Below are positions 16,465 through 26,067 of a stretch of DNA of 64,000 bases, in pieces. The stretch comes from Rhizobium sp. Root1212 (GTDB taxonomy: Bacteria; Pseudomonadota; Alphaproteobacteria; Rhizobiales; Rhizobiaceae). The stretch spans positions 12,095-76,094 of the forward strand of contig NZ_LMDA01000004.1 of assembly GCF_001424985.1 (NCBI RefSeq), read 5' to 3'. Both the position numbers and the translations under genes were made by a program. The notes under the pieces were generated by a model that was given only the letters and a program-made list of their open reading frames with translations, was not told the DNA's origin and made no database searches. Position 1 is the stretch's first letter; every line of letters starts with the position of its first letter.

Positions 16465-17178
16465 ATGGACAATTACATGCACTTGCTTGCATGGGGCGGC
16501 GAGGGCTGGGGCGACGATTTCGCCTGGGGCCTGCTGATGACCCTGCAGGTCTCCGCGGTCGCCTATGTGGTTGCGGTGCTCTTCGGCTTCCTCGGGGCGG
16601 CCGGCAAGCTGTCGAAAAATCGGCTGCCGCGCCTGCTGGCGGACATCTATACGACGGTCGTGCGCTCGCTGCCCGAACTGCTGGTCATCCTGCTTCTCTA
16701 TTTCTCGGTCGCCAGCAGCGCCGAGCGCGTTCTCAAGCATTTCGGCCTCGTTGCCGAGACCTTCCAGTTCAGCTCGTTCTGGGCGGCGATCATCGCGCTC
16801 GCCTTCGTCTGCGGCGCCTTCATGACCGAAGTGCTGCGTTCGGCCTTTCTCGCGGTGCCGCCCGGCCAGGTGGAGGCGGCGGTTTCGATCGGCATGCCGC
16901 AGCACAAGATCTTCCTGCGCATCGTGCTGCCGCAGATGATGCGCCACGCCGTGCCCGGCATGGGCAATCTCTGGCTGTCGATCACCAAGGAAAGCGCCAT
17001 CATCAGCGTGCTCGGCTCGTTCACCGAACTGCTCTACACCGGCTACCGGGCAGCGGCGGGCACCAAGCAATACATCTTCTTCTATGGGCTGACGGCCGTC
17101 CTGTTCCTGGCGATCACGCTCATCTCCGCGCTGGTGATCGACAGGATCGAGCGCCGTCTCAACCGGGGGCATCATTGA
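16465..17178 (+). CDS. Amino-acid ABC transporter permease (HisQ/ArtQ-like)
   Basis: 237-residue inner-membrane permease. The EAA loop EVLRSAFLAVPPGQVEAAVSIGMPQHKIFLRIVLPQ (read in overlapping parts around residues 118-155) and the KESAIISVLG block near 173 define the HAAT permease family. It overlaps the second permease by 1 bp (TGATG). Start ATG 16465 has GGGGAGGGG in front. Confidence 0.85.
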   Translation: MDNYMHLLAWGGEGWGDDFAWGLLMTLQVSAVAYVVAVLFGFLGAAGKLSKNRLPRLLADIYTTVVRSLPELLVILLLYFSVASSAERVLKHFGLVAETFQFSSFWAAIIALAFVCGAFMTEVLRSAFLAVPPGQVEAAVSIGMPQHKIFLRIVLPQMMRHAVPGMGNLWLSITKESAIISVLGSFTELLYTGYRAAAGTKQYIFFYGLTAVLFLAITLISALVIDRIERRLNRGHH

Positions 17179-17879
17179 TGGAGACGATCTCCAACGTCAT
17201 CGGCTTCCTGCCGGCCCTCATCAAGGCGACACCCCTGACGCTGCTCTTGACCGTGGTGGCCGGCGCTTTCGGCCTTGCCATCGGCACGCTGGCCGCGCTT
17301 GCCCGGCTCTCCAGCCGCCGGCTGCTTTCGGTGCCGGCCTATCTCTTCACCTTCGTCTTTCGCGGCACGCCGCTTCTGGTGCAGATCTATCTCATCTATT
17401 ACGGCCTGGGGCAGGTGCTGCCCGGAACCTGGGTGCGCCACAGCTTCCTCTGGCCCTATATGCGCGACGGCCTGTGGTATGCGATCTTTGCGCTCAGCCT
17501 CAACCAGGCCTCCTACAATGCCGAGGTCATCCGCGGGGCGATCAAGGCTGTGCCGCGCGGCCAGATCGAGGCAGCGAAATCGATCGGCATGCCGGGGCTG
17601 ATGATCCTGCGCCGCATTACCCTGCCGCAGGCCTTCCGCGCCTGCCTGCCGGTGCTGACGGGCGACCTGATCATTCTGCTGAAATCGACGTCGCTCGCCT
17701 CGACGATCACCATCCTCGAAGTGATGGGCACGGCGCGCATGCTGCAGCGCCAGTCGCTCTTGATCTTCGAGCCGCTGATCGCCGCCGGCATCATCTATTT
17801 CACGGTCGTCTTCATCCTGTCGCGGGTCATGGGCGTGGTCGAAACCCGGCTCACCCGCTACCGCACGGCGAAGGCATGA
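17178..17879 (+). CDS. Amino-acid ABC transporter permease (HisM/ArtM-like)
   Basis: 233-residue partner permease. FRGTPLLVQIYLIYYGLGQ near residue 55 is the usual HisM N-terminal signature and GAIKAVPRGQIEAAKSIGM near 120 is the ATPase-contact loop. It forms a heterodimer with the gene before it and overlaps the ATPase gene by 4 bp. Confidence 0.85.
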   Translation: METISNVIGFLPALIKATPLTLLLTVVAGAFGLAIGTLAALARLSSRRLLSVPAYLFTFVFRGTPLLVQIYLIYYGLGQVLPGTWVRHSFLWPYMRDGLWYAIFALSLNQASYNAEVIRGAIKAVPRGQIEAAKSIGMPGLMILRRITLPQAFRACLPVLTGDLIILLKSTSLASTITILEVMGTARMLQRQSLLIFEPLIAAGIIYFTVVFILSRVMGVVETRLTRYRTAKA

Positions 17880-18667
17880 GCAATTCCATGAAGGGAACGA
17901 ACATGGCCGCAACAGCGCTTTCGGTGAACAACATCCACAAGAGCTTCGGCTCCGTCGAGGTGCTGAAGGGCATCTCCTTCGAGGCGAAGCAGGGCGACGT
18001 CATCTCACTCATCGGCAGCAGCGGTTCCGGCAAGAGCACGCTCCTGCGCTGCATCAACTATCTGGAAACACCGGACGCGGGCGAAATCTCCGTCTCAGGC
18101 GAAACGATCCGCACCGTCAAGGGCAAGGACGGCAAGTACCACGCCGCCGATAAGCGCCAGCTCGAACATATCCGCACCCGCCTCGGCATGGTGTTCCAGA
18201 GCTTCAATCTCTGGGCGCACAAGACGATCCTCGAAAACATCATCGAAGGTCCGATTCATGTTCTCGGCACCTCCCGCAAGGATGCGATCGGCGAGGCCGA
18301 GCTGCTGATGGAAAAGGTCGGCATCACCCCGAAGCGCGACCATTATCCCAACCAGCTTTCCGGCGGCCAGCAGCAGCGTGCGGCCATCGCCCGGTCGCTG
18401 GCGATGAAGCCGGAGGTGATGCTGTTCGACGAGCCGACCTCGGCGCTCGACCCGGAACTGGTCAACGAGGTGTTGCTGGTTATCAAGAAGCTCGCCGAAG
18501 AGGGCCGCACCATGGTCATGGTGACGCACGAGATGGCGTTGGCCCGCGATATCTCCAGCGAAGTGATCTTCCTGCACAAGGGGCTTGTGGAAGAGCGCGG
18601 CGCCCCGGCGCAGGTGATGCGCGACCCGCAATCGGCCCGGCTGCGCCAGTTCCTGCAGCTTGCGTGA
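17876..18667 (+). CDS. Amino-acid ABC transporter ATP-binding protein (HisP-like)
   Basis: Up to 263 residues. Walker A (GSSGSGKST) lies near residue 50, the signature [17 protein letters not shown] near 162, Walker B with [12 protein letters not shown] near 184, and switch His in THEMA near 218. The [20 protein letters not shown] insertion before the Q-loop is typical of HisP. The ATG at 17876 overlaps the permease stop; an in-frame ATG at 17903 has a better Shine-Dalgarno (AAGGGA) and may be the true start, which would shorten the protein by 9 residues. Confidence 0.85.
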   Translation: MSNSMKGTNMAATALSVNNIHKSFGSVEVLKGISFEAKQGDVISLIGSSGSGKSTLLRCINYLETPDAGEISVSGETIRTVKGKDGKYHAADKRQLEHIRTRLGMVFQSFNLWAHKTILENIIEGPIHVLGTSRKDAIGEAELLMEKVGITPKRDHYPNQLSGGQQQRAAIARSLAMKPEVMLFDEPTSALDPELVNEVLLVIKKLAEEGRTMVMVTHEMALARDISSEVIFLHKGLVEERGAPAQVMRDPQSARLRQFLQLA

Positions 18668-18768
18668 GGCGACACCCCTCTTCTCTATTCAGAAAGTTCA
18701 ACCTTCTCTCAGCCGCTCCGATGTGACGTGGCGTTAGAGGATAGGCTTTTTTGGTCAGTGGCTGGGGC

Positions 18769-20724
18769 TTAGAATTCTTCCCAGTCGTTTTCCTTGACGG
18801 CGGTAGCACCGCTGCCGAACGAGGCGGTCAGCTTGTTCACCATGCGTCGGGCCGGCGAGGGCGACGGGGCCGTGCGGGAAGTGGCGGCGGAGACCGCGGC
18901 GGGGCGACGGGCGACGGGGGCCGCGCCGCTGGCATTCCCAAGCTGGAAGCGGGAGATCAGGTGGCGCAGGCGATCGGATTCCGTCGCCAGCGAGCTGCTG
19001 GCGGCATTGGCCTCTTCCACCATGGCCGCGTTCTGTTGGGTCACCTGGTCCATCTGGTTGACGGCGACATTGACCTGCGACAGGCCGACGGATTGCTCCT
19101 TGGCGGAGGTGGCGATGGCGTCGAGCTGGCCGTTGATGGTCGCGACCCGCTCCTCGATGACGCGTAGCGCCTCGCCGGTGGCGCTGACGAGCTTGACGCC
19201 GTCCTGAACCTCTTCCTCCGAATGGCGGATGAGGTCCTTGATCTCCTTGGCGGCCTTCGCCGAGCGCTGGGCTAGTTCGCGCACCTCTTGGGCGACGACG
19301 GCAAAGCCCTTGCCGGCTTCGCCCGCGCGTGCCGCCTCGACCCCGGCATTCAGCGCCAGCAGGTTGGTCTGGAAGGCGATTTCGTCGATGACGGCGATAA
19401 TGTTGGAGATTTGCGAGGAGGAGCCCTCGATGCGCTGCATGGCATCGACCGCCTTGGTCACCACGGCCGCGGACTGGCGTGCGCTGTCGTTGGCCGCCAT
19501 TGCCATGGAGCGGGCTTCTTCCGTGCGGTTGGAGGAGCTGGTGACATTGACAGTGATTTCGTCGAGGGCGGCGGCGGTTTCCTCCAGCGAGGCCGCTTGC
19601 TGTTCGGTTCGCTTCGACAGATCGTCGGCGCTGCGGGAAAGCTCCCGCGAGCCGGCATCGATGGCGGCGGTCGCTGTCGCGACGGCGCCGAGGGTTTCGC
19701 GCAGCTGCGTGACGGCCGCATTGAAATCGCGGCGCAGGCCTTCGAATTCTTCCGCGAACGGTTCGCGTAGTTCTACGGTCAGGTCCCCGGAGGAGAGGCG
19801 CGTCAGGCCGCTGGCAAGGCCGCCGGTGGCAGCCGCCATCGCCTCGGCGCGGATGCGGTCGGCCTCGGCGGTGCGCAGGCGGTCGGCTTCGCGGGCCTCG
19901 CGTGCAGTATCGGCGTCGTGCGACAGCGTGCGGGCGCGCAGGCCCTCGTCCTTGAACACCTGCACGGCGCGCGCCATGGCGCCGACTTCGTCCTTGCGCT
20001 CGCCGCCGTCGACGTCGACAGCGAGATCGCCGCCGGCCAGCACGGTCATCGTGCCTTCCAGCTTGCGGATCGGCAGGACCAGCCAGGAACGGATCGCGAA
20101 ATAGCCGAGGGTGGTGACCGCGACGAGGCCGGCGACGACCGCGGCAAGCATGATCTTGACGGTCGATGCGGTCAGGATTTCGAGGGCGCTGCTCTTGCTG
20201 TCGGCTTCGGCGACGACGACATCGGTTTCCTTCGTAAAATGCGCCGCGACGATGCTGAACTGCGGCTGGCAATCCTGCATGAAGATGTCCTGCGACTTGG
20301 CGATATCCTCAGCCGAAACCGCAGACTTGGCCATCGCGATGGACGGGCCGCAGGTCTCGTCGAGCAGCTTCAGTCCTTCGGTCTTGAGGTCGGCAAGCGC
20401 CTGGTTCGCGGGTAGGGCGGCCATGGCCAGCGACAGGAAATTCTCGAATTTTCCCTTGCTCTTCTGCAGGTCGTCGATCGCGGCCTCGTTGCGTTCCATG
20501 GTGCGGGCGATCATCAGGTCGCCGATCGCGCCGCGCGCCGCCTGCAATGAACGGTTGCCGCGCGCCATCATGAGCGCGGCCTTCGATTCATTGTGAAGCA
20601 GGGCGTTGTTTTCGTTGTTGATGTGCTGGATTTGGGTGCTGCCATAAATGGCCACCGCCAGGGAGAAGAGGCCGAAGATGGCCATAATGGCGATGAACTT
20701 GCCGATAATCGGGATATTTTTCAT
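18769..20724 (-). CDS. Methyl-accepting chemotaxis protein
   Basis: 651-residue membrane chemoreceptor. TM1 is at about residues 8-28, a periplasmic four-helix-bundle sensor with two Cys (in DETCGPS and MQDCQPQ) runs to about 180, TM2 is about 185-212, followed by HAMP (about 212-265) and a second HAMP-like unit near 300-345. The cytoplasmic signalling hairpin (about 370-600) contains the highly conserved tip [28 protein letters not shown] in overlapping parts. The C-terminus ends NDWEEF after a flexible linker, resembling the CheR/CheB-binding pentapeptide of Tar/Tsr. Ligand unknown. Confidence 0.92.
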   Translation of the reverse strand: MKNIPIIGKFIAIMAIFGLFSLAVAIYGSTQIQHINNENNALLHNESKAALMMARGNRSLQAARGAIGDLMIARTMERNEAAIDDLQKSKGKFENFLSLAMAALPANQALADLKTEGLKLLDETCGPSIAMAKSAVSAEDIAKSQDIFMQDCQPQFSIVAAHFTKETDVVVAEADSKSSALEILTASTVKIMLAAVVAGLVAVTTLGYFAIRSWLVLPIRKLEGTMTVLAGGDLAVDVDGGERKDEVGAMARAVQVFKDEGLRARTLSHDADTAREAREADRLRTAEADRIRAEAMAAATGGLASGLTRLSSGDLTVELREPFAEEFEGLRRDFNAAVTQLRETLGAVATATAAIDAGSRELSRSADDLSKRTEQQAASLEETAAALDEITVNVTSSSNRTEEARSMAMAANDSARQSAAVVTKAVDAMQRIEGSSSQISNIIAVIDEIAFQTNLLALNAGVEAARAGEAGKGFAVVAQEVRELAQRSAKAAKEIKDLIRHSEEEVQDGVKLVSATGEALRVIEERVATINGQLDAIATSAKEQSVGLSQVNVAVNQMDQVTQQNAAMVEEANAASSSLATESDRLRHLISRFQLGNASGAAPVARRPAAVSAATSRTAPSPSPARRMVNKLTASFGSGATAVKENDWEEF

Positions 20725-21032
20725 GAGCTTACTCGGTCAATATGAGACAATATCGTTTCACTTAATAAGAACATGATAAAAAAATCATTAAATCGAAGAT
20801 TGTAACATTTGTAACAATTGCGCCGTGTCGGTGAGAATGACGGCGTTAAAGAAGCTCAAACGGGAAGCCGGGGCCTTTTATATCCGCCGCACACCAGTGT
20901 TGCGCGTCATACGCGAGAAGTCGATCTGATCACGTCGGTCATGTTGCGAGACATCCATACGGTCGATGCCTGGATCGAATCCTGCTTTGGCGATTGTCCG
21001 ATGGTGATCGTAGATGGCGCGTCCCGCCAGCT
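20725..21032. other. 308-bp gap with the AT-rich promoter region of the chemoreceptor gene
   Basis: The first ~95 bp next to the receptor start are strongly AT-rich and contain two direct copies of TGTAACA in ATTGTAACATTTGTAACAATT, which is also an imperfect dyad (ATTGT...ACAAT). This is probably the promoter/regulator site of the receptor gene. The rest (20820-21032) is GC-rich and holds no convincing gene. Confidence 0.4.
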
Positions 21033-22376
21033 TTATTGTCCGGCGAGGTCGAGAACGAGCGGACCTTCCGCCTCCAGGCGGACGCGGCCGCGTCCGACCC
21101 TGACGACCCGGATCGGCGCCTGCTTTTCCTCCAGCCGGCGGCGCAGAAGCAGGAGACGGGTTTCGAGGTTGTCCTTGATCTCGGGCATCCGGCCGCCGAC
21201 GGCCAGCCGCATTTCGCGGTTGGTGAATTCGCTGCGCGCCTCGCCAAGATGCCATTCGAGCATCAGGCGCAGCAGCGCGCCGGCAACACCCTTCACGATA
21301 TAGGCGTCGTCGATGAACACGCTGTCGTCCATGCGGTGATGCGTGACGCGGATATTGCGGCCAGCGGGTTGCGTCGGCGGCGCGGCGACGGTCTGCGCCG
21401 GATCACTGGCGGCCGCTTCTCTTTCACTCGCCCGGAGGGTGCTCGCGGCCTGCCCGGCCAGAATTTCGAGGGCCGCCTCGTCTTCCTCGCGGAAGGCAAG
21501 GCGCTGCGGGCTTTCGATGAAGAGCACGCCGGTCACGACGCCGCGCGCGGCCATGGGCACGGCGATCTGGCTCATCGCACCGGGCAATTGCGGAAAGGCC
21601 ACGCTGCGCGTGTCGTTTTCCGCCGCGTCTTCCTCGAGGCTGATCGCCTCGCCGAACCGGCGCACGCGGCTCATGTCGCTGACCTTGATCGTCTGCCCGC
21701 TTGCGGCAGCAGCCCCGATCATGCCCTCGCCGCTTGCGATCTCCGATCCGAGCCCCGAGCGCTCATAGCCGATGCTGCCCGTCGTGATCAGGCAGCCGCG
21801 ATCGCTGTCGCGGATGAGCACCAGCGCGTTCGGGTAATGGAGGACTTCACGCACGCCGCAAAGCAGGCTGTCGATGATTTCGTCGGCCTCCGCCTGCTGC
21901 TCGATGGCGCGGGCGGCCTGCGAAAGGGCAGGAAGGCTGACGGGGGCTCGCCTCGCCGGGGTCTCTTCGGGCTCCACCGGAGAAGGGACCTTCTCGATGG
22001 CGTGCACCCGAAAGATATCAGCGCTGCGCAGACGCATGACGTCGGACATGCCGACCTGGGCGCTGCTTGCCTTCAGCTGCAGCGCGATACGGTCGAACAG
22101 CGGCCCGGCATCGATGGACCGCACGAAGCCGATATCGAGCAGGAACTGGTCGCCGGTGAAGCCGTCGACGAGGATCAGCGTTACATGCGGATTGGCGCGC
22201 ACGTTCGCGGCGGTCTTGGCGAAGAACTGGTTGGAGAGGGCGACGTGATCCTCATCCACCCGCACCACATGGGAAAGATAGGAGATATTCGGCATGCCGT
22301 CCGCCGAGGCGGTGGCGATGATGGAGGGGATGACGCCTTCGAAGCAGGCCGAGAGATCGCTGAGACGCACCGTCAT
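21033..22376 (-). CDS. PNPOx-like / GAF protein with C-terminal winged-helix-like domain
   Basis: 447 residues from MTVRLSDLSACFEG (ATG at 22376, which overlaps the upstream gene stop as ATGA). An N-terminal flavin-binding split-barrel (about 8-140: GVIPSIIATASADGMPNISYLSHVVRVDEDHVAL in overlapping parts) is followed by a GAF domain (about 185-330: PNALVLIRDSDRGCLI ... QIAVPMAARGVVTGVLFIES). The C-terminal ~100 residues (FTNREMRL, PEIKDNLETRLLLLRRRLEE) resemble a winged-helix effector domain. A redox- or ligand-sensing regulator is plausible but unproven. The longer frame to 22694 lies over the upstream gene and is rejected. Confidence 0.72.
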   Translation of the reverse strand: MTVRLSDLSACFEGVIPSIIATASADGMPNISYLSHVVRVDEDHVALSNQFFAKTAANVRANPHVTLILVDGFTGDQFLLDIGFVRSIDAGPLFDRIALQLKASSAQVGMSDVMRLRSADIFRVHAIEKVPSPVEPEETPARRAPVSLPALSQAARAIEQQAEADEIIDSLLCGVREVLHYPNALVLIRDSDRGCLITTGSIGYERSGLGSEIASGEGMIGAAAASGQTIKVSDMSRVRRFGEAISLEEDAAENDTRSVAFPQLPGAMSQIAVPMAARGVVTGVLFIESPQRLAFREEDEAALEILAGQAASTLRASEREAAASDPAQTVAAPPTQPAGRNIRVTHHRMDDSVFIDDAYIVKGVAGALLRLMLEWHLGEARSEFTNREMRLAVGGRMPEIKDNLETRLLLLRRRLEEKQAPIRVVRVGRGRVRLEAEGPLVLDLAGQ

Positions 22377-22876
22377 GCCGGCCTCGCGCCGGCCATCATG
22401 CCGGCAAGCGGGCCGGGCGTCTGAACATAAATCTCGCCAACGGCAAGCCGGGCGACCCGCGCCTCGCGGGCGGTCAGCCACGGTGCGATGAGACCGCGCG
22501 GCACGCCCAGCGCCTCCAGCTCGCCCGTCGCCTTCGCCATGAAATGATCCGCGCAATCGCGGTCGCGCGCTTCGGTATCGCGCATGGTGGCCGAGCCCTT
22601 GAGCTGGTAGCTGACATAATCCGACGGGCTGACGAAGGTGACGGCAGCACGCCCCGTCTGGCGGATGGCGGGCTCCAGTCGGGGCCATTGCCACGCGGAA
22701 AAGATGACGTCGATCGTCTCCCGGTCTTCGCCGACATGAAAACCGACGCCGCGCCCGGCAGAGGGTCGGCGTTCTTCATCCGCGACGGCGATGATGCACA
22801 TCAGCGGCCGTTTGAAGAAATCGAGAAGCCTGTCGTCCAGTCGCACCTTCACCCCCGCACCTCGTCTATTCCGCAT
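22373..22876 (-). CDS. Pyridoxamine 5'-phosphate oxidase-family flavin-binding protein
   Basis: Up to 167 residues with the split-barrel fold. FFKRPLMCIIAVADEERRPSAGRGVGFHV is the first strand set, and RAAVTFVSPSDYVSYQLKG near residue 82 is the usual flavin-contact strand. No RNase-like or catalytic residues specific to PdxH are evident, so general pyridoxine synthesis is unlikely. The ATG at 22876 has its purine-rich tract too close; a GTG at 22852 may be the true start. It is translationally coupled to the PNPOx/GAF protein, so the two probably form a sensor pair. Confidence 0.65.
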   Translation of the reverse strand: MRNRRGAGVKVRLDDRLLDFFKRPLMCIIAVADEERRPSAGRGVGFHVGEDRETIDVIFSAWQWPRLEPAIRQTGRAAVTFVSPSDYVSYQLKGSATMRDTEARDRDCADHFMAKATGELEALGVPRGLIAPWLTAREARVARLAVGEIYVQTPGPLAGMMAGARPA

Positions 22877-23026
22877 CCTCTTAGCAAACTTTTAGGATAT
22901 TCGGCACGGGCTTGCGCATTCATTTAGGAACGGCGGTTTTTTCGCTCCGCTATAGAGCGTCCCACGGATTGCGGCGGTGCCCGGCATTCCTGTGGAGACA
23001 CGAAAACATCCGACCAGGAGAAAATA

Positions 23027-23488
23027 ATGAAGCCCTTTACCCACGCGGCGGTCTCCCCGCCCGACCATGGAACGCCCGCGATGGCGTTTGGCGAACATAT
23101 CGTCCGCATGATGGCGGGCAATACGGGCGGCGCCTTCGGCATGTTCGAAGCCATCGTGCCGCCCGCAGGCGGGCCGCCGCTGCATGTGCATGAGCGTGAG
23201 GACGAGTTCTTCCGCATCCTTTCCGGCCGTTTCGGCTTCTGGTGCGCCGGGGAGTATGTGGAGCTTGCGGAGGGCGGCTGCATCGCGCTGCCGCGCGGCG
23301 TGCCGCATCGCTTCCAGAATATCGGAGAGACGGAAGGGCGGATCATGGTCGTGGTGACGCCGGACGGCTTTGAAAGCTTCTTTCCGGTCATCGAACTCGG
23401 CAAGCCCGAAACGCCGGAACAGGTCGCTACTATTGCGCGGGATTTCGGCCTGACCTTCCTTCCCGAAGGTGTGTCCGAGGCGGCCTGA
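23027..23488 (+). CDS. Cupin-domain protein (quercetinase-like)
   Basis: 153-residue single cupin. Motif 1 is readable as PPLHVHEREDEFFRILSGRFGF around residues 48-70 (His, His, Glu metal ligands) and motif 2 as ALPRGVPHRFQN near 88 (third His). A small-molecule dioxygenase, isomerase or binding role is possible. AAGGAG-type sequence precedes the start. It ends 42 bp before a lipoprotein gene on the same strand. Confidence 0.75.
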   Translation: MKPFTHAAVSPPDHGTPAMAFGEHIVRMMAGNTGGAFGMFEAIVPPAGGPPLHVHEREDEFFRILSGRFGFWCAGEYVELAEGGCIALPRGVPHRFQNIGETEGRIMVVVTPDGFESFFPVIELGKPETPEQVATIARDFGLTFLPEGVSEAA

Positions 23489-23529
23489 TGTCGGCCGGTT
23501 TCGACAGCATCAGGAACAGGGGAATTTTG

Positions 23530-23793
23530 ATGAACAGGATCATTGCGGCACTCGCCGCCGGCGCTCTTGCGGCCTTGCTCGCGGGTTGCAGCACGTCGGC
23601 CGAACAGGCAACCGGCAGCACGGTCATCGGCAGCCTCGCCGGTGCCGGCATCGCCGCCGCGCCGGTGGGGCAGGCAGAGAGTGCGGTCACAGCTGAGCCC
23701 GCGAGCGCGCCGGATTACGGGGCGAAGAAGCCGCACGATCATTGCGGAAACGGAACCATGGTTCACCTCGGCAGCGTGATCTGCAGCCCTTAG
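23530..23793 (+). CDS. Small lipoprotein, possibly cut short by an in-frame TAG
   Basis: 87 residues from MNRIIAALAA, with a clear lipobox (LLAG-C20) and a small Ala/Gly-rich mature part containing two further Cys. The stop is TAG at 23791. Reading straight through it in the same frame gives 28 more sensible codons (PWAYRGRDGKPAGAKAAAAM and on) that end in a TGA overlapping the next gene's ATG as ATGA. That is the normal operon junction, so the TAG looks like a CAG-to-TAG nonsense change. The function is unknown. Confidence 0.6.
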   Translation: MNRIIAALAAGALAALLAGCSTSAEQATGSTVIGSLAGAGIAAAPVGQAESAVTAEPASAPDYGAKKPHDHCGNGTMVHLGSVICSP

Positions 23794-23876
23794 CCGTGGG
23801 CCTATCGCGGCCGGGACGGCAAACCCGCCGGTGCGAAAGCTGCGGCAGCCATGATTTTTCAGGAAGGCTTTAAGAT

Positions 23877-25166
23877 ATGAATCCCGCTCGGATATTGAAG
23901 GCGCGGTGCTTCCGCCTTGGGAGGCGGGCCGCGACGGGGCTGCTTGCGGGGACGACCCTGTGGCTTTTGGCGGGAACCGCGGCTGTCGCCAGCGAAACAT
24001 CGCCGGCGGCGGTTTTCGAGATCGAGGTAACGATCGAATCGGGCCACGAAAGATGGAAGAACGGGTCGGAATGGAAGGACGGCGCGTTCAGCCAGTCCTT
24101 CACGTTGAACATCCCCTCCGTAGCAGCACCTCAGCTGGACGACATCAATCCTTATGAGCCCGATTACGGGGCGACATCGCTGCGAAAGGCGACGGAGGCC
24201 CAGGCCGCCGCGATTGCCCGGCGGGGAAAAAGCGAGACGGCGAACCCGTTCAACACGGTGCTCGACCCCGGCAAGATGATGGGGGTCGATCCCGAGCGTC
24301 TGGCCGATCTCGCGGCACGGGCGCAAGCCTGCAACGGAGACCGGGTTTGCCTGATGAAACTGGGTCTGGAAATGATGTCTCAGAATACGACGGATGCCGC
24401 CATGCTGCAGACGATGCAGGAGATCAGCGACGAATGCGGCCGCACTGTTGGCCTGAGCGACGGCCGAAGGTTCGACGCCTGCATGCAGGAAAAAGGCAGC
24501 AAATACGCGATGACCGCCGATGGCGTCGATATGCCCGATGCCGGCCCCGGCTTTGCCGAGCCAGCTCCCGAGCGCTTCCAACGCTGGGAGATGAATTGGG
24601 AAGCGGACGGCGGGTGCGGCGCGACCGTCGTCGCCGACTACCGGTACGAGGCCGCCGACAGGCTGAACGACGTCACCGGCGCGGTCGCGGGCAGCGAGAC
24701 GGCCATCGGCGCTTCCGAGGGGGCGGTCGTCCCTTCGGAGAACCCGATGGTCTGTTCGAGCAACCAGATCGTCACGGATATCAGGACGAAGCGAATGTAT
24801 ATCCAGAATTTTTACATGCCGGCAATCCCCGTGCACCAGACCATCAAATCGAAGCTGCGCGGCGGCCGTCTGGAAAGCACCGTCGAGGGCGGGCTACCGG
24901 GCGGTCCGGATATGGTGAGCAAGGGTACGGTGATCCAGTGGATTACCGAAGAGCTGAAGAACGCGCCCCTCAGTGGCCATGCGGAAAGGGCCTTCAAGAT
25001 CAGGGGCAATATGAACGGCATCAGCCTGCCCACCAGCGCCTCCGGCACGCCGGAGATCGTCACGGACGAGACCGATCCTACCGCATGGAAGCGGCAGGCG
25101 CCCAACTTCCATGAAACGGAGTTCCTGGCGAAAGTGACCTGGCAGCTGAAAGAACTGCCCCGCTAG
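23877..25166 (+). CDS. Hypothetical secreted protein
   Basis: 429 residues that I do not recognise. The N-terminus has a basic start and a hydrophobic run (TGLLAGTTLWLLAGTAAVAS) ending near residue 40, a clear signal peptide. The mature part is mixed and soluble-looking, with five Cys in the central region (ACNGDRVCLMKLG, DECGRT, ACMQEK) and GGCGATVVADY near 243, suggesting disulfides. It begins with FEIEVTIESGHERWKNGSEW, reminiscent of a beta-rich domain. AGGAAGG precedes the ATG. It may be co-transcribed with the lipoprotein. Confidence 0.6.
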   Translation: MNPARILKARCFRLGRRAATGLLAGTTLWLLAGTAAVASETSPAAVFEIEVTIESGHERWKNGSEWKDGAFSQSFTLNIPSVAAPQLDDINPYEPDYGATSLRKATEAQAAAIARRGKSETANPFNTVLDPGKMMGVDPERLADLAARAQACNGDRVCLMKLGLEMMSQNTTDAAMLQTMQEISDECGRTVGLSDGRRFDACMQEKGSKYAMTADGVDMPDAGPGFAEPAPERFQRWEMNWEADGGCGATVVADYRYEAADRLNDVTGAVAGSETAIGASEGAVVPSENPMVCSSNQIVTDIRTKRMYIQNFYMPAIPVHQTIKSKLRGGRLESTVEGGLPGGPDMVSKGTVIQWITEELKNAPLSGHAERAFKIRGNMNGISLPTSASGTPEIVTDETDPTAWKRQAPNFHETEFLAKVTWQLKELPR

Positions 25167-25271
25167 TTTTCGAAGCGGCCGAGCCGCCCATCCAACCCAA
25201 CACGGTCTTCCAAAACTGCCTGCCGGCAGATCGATGACCCATGCCAAACATTCAGAAAGGAACCATAAACC

Positions 25272-25892
25272 ATGTTTCGCGCAATCCTCCTCTCCCTCGC
25301 CGTTATCGCCGGTTTCGCGCCCGTTCACGCCGCCGAGCAGCAGCAGGCCGCTCCGGCCGGCCTGTACAAGACCGATCCGTCGCATTCGAGCCTCGCCTGG
25401 TCGTTCAATCATTCCGGCCTGTCGCATTACACCGCCCGCTTCACCAAGGTCGATGCACGGCTCGACTGGAAACCGGGCGAGCCGGACGCTTCCAGCCTGA
25501 GCGTCGAGGTCGACCCGATGTCGGTGCGGACCGATTATCCGTGGCCGGACGTGGTCGATTTCGACAGCAAGATCGGCGGTGACGAGGCCTTTCTGGCAGG
25601 TAAGCCGATCACCTTCGTCTCGAAGGAAATCCGCGTGACCGGCGAGAAAACAGGGGTCATCAAGGGGCTTCTCACTTTCCGGGGCGAGACGCATCCGGCA
25701 ACGCTCGACGTCACCTTCAACGGTTCCATGGCCAAGCATCCGATCATGGGCGTTCCGAAAATCGGCTTTTCGGCAACCGGCAGCATCCGGCGCAGCGAAT
25801 GGGACCTGGGCTTCGGCATTCCCGAACTCGGCGACGACGTGACTTTGGTCATCGAAACGCAGATGGTGCCGGCCGATCATAAATTTCCCTGA
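25272..25892 (+). CDS. YceI-family periplasmic protein
   Basis: 206 residues with a signal peptide at about 1-20 (ending PVHAAE). The YceI lipocalin-like barrel is clear: YKTDPSHSSLAWSFNHSGLSHYTARFTKVDARLDW in overlapping segments, then ITFVSKEIRVTG and a C-terminal GFSATGSIRRSEWDLGFGIPELGDDVTLVIE. Members bind isoprenoid-type lipids in the periplasm. AAAGGAA precedes the ATG. It lies 105 bp after the unknown secreted protein. Confidence 0.85.
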   Translation: MFRAILLSLAVIAGFAPVHAAEQQQAAPAGLYKTDPSHSSLAWSFNHSGLSHYTARFTKVDARLDWKPGEPDASSLSVEVDPMSVRTDYPWPDVVDFDSKIGGDEAFLAGKPITFVSKEIRVTGEKTGVIKGLLTFRGETHPATLDVTFNGSMAKHPIMGVPKIGFSATGSIRRSEWDLGFGIPELGDDVTLVIETQMVPADHKFP

Positions 25893-26067
25893 GGCTGGCC
25901 GGAAGCCATTTTGCCGCGCGGGCGGGCGAGGGTGCGCTCCAGCGTCGTGGGCGCCTCGTCTTTCCGCGCTGGCACGGGCTTTGGTCGCCGGAAATCCTTG
26001 AAACCGGGCTATCCAACCGATATCGGTCCTCGCAATCGCAAACACAGCTATCGATAGGTTGACCAGC

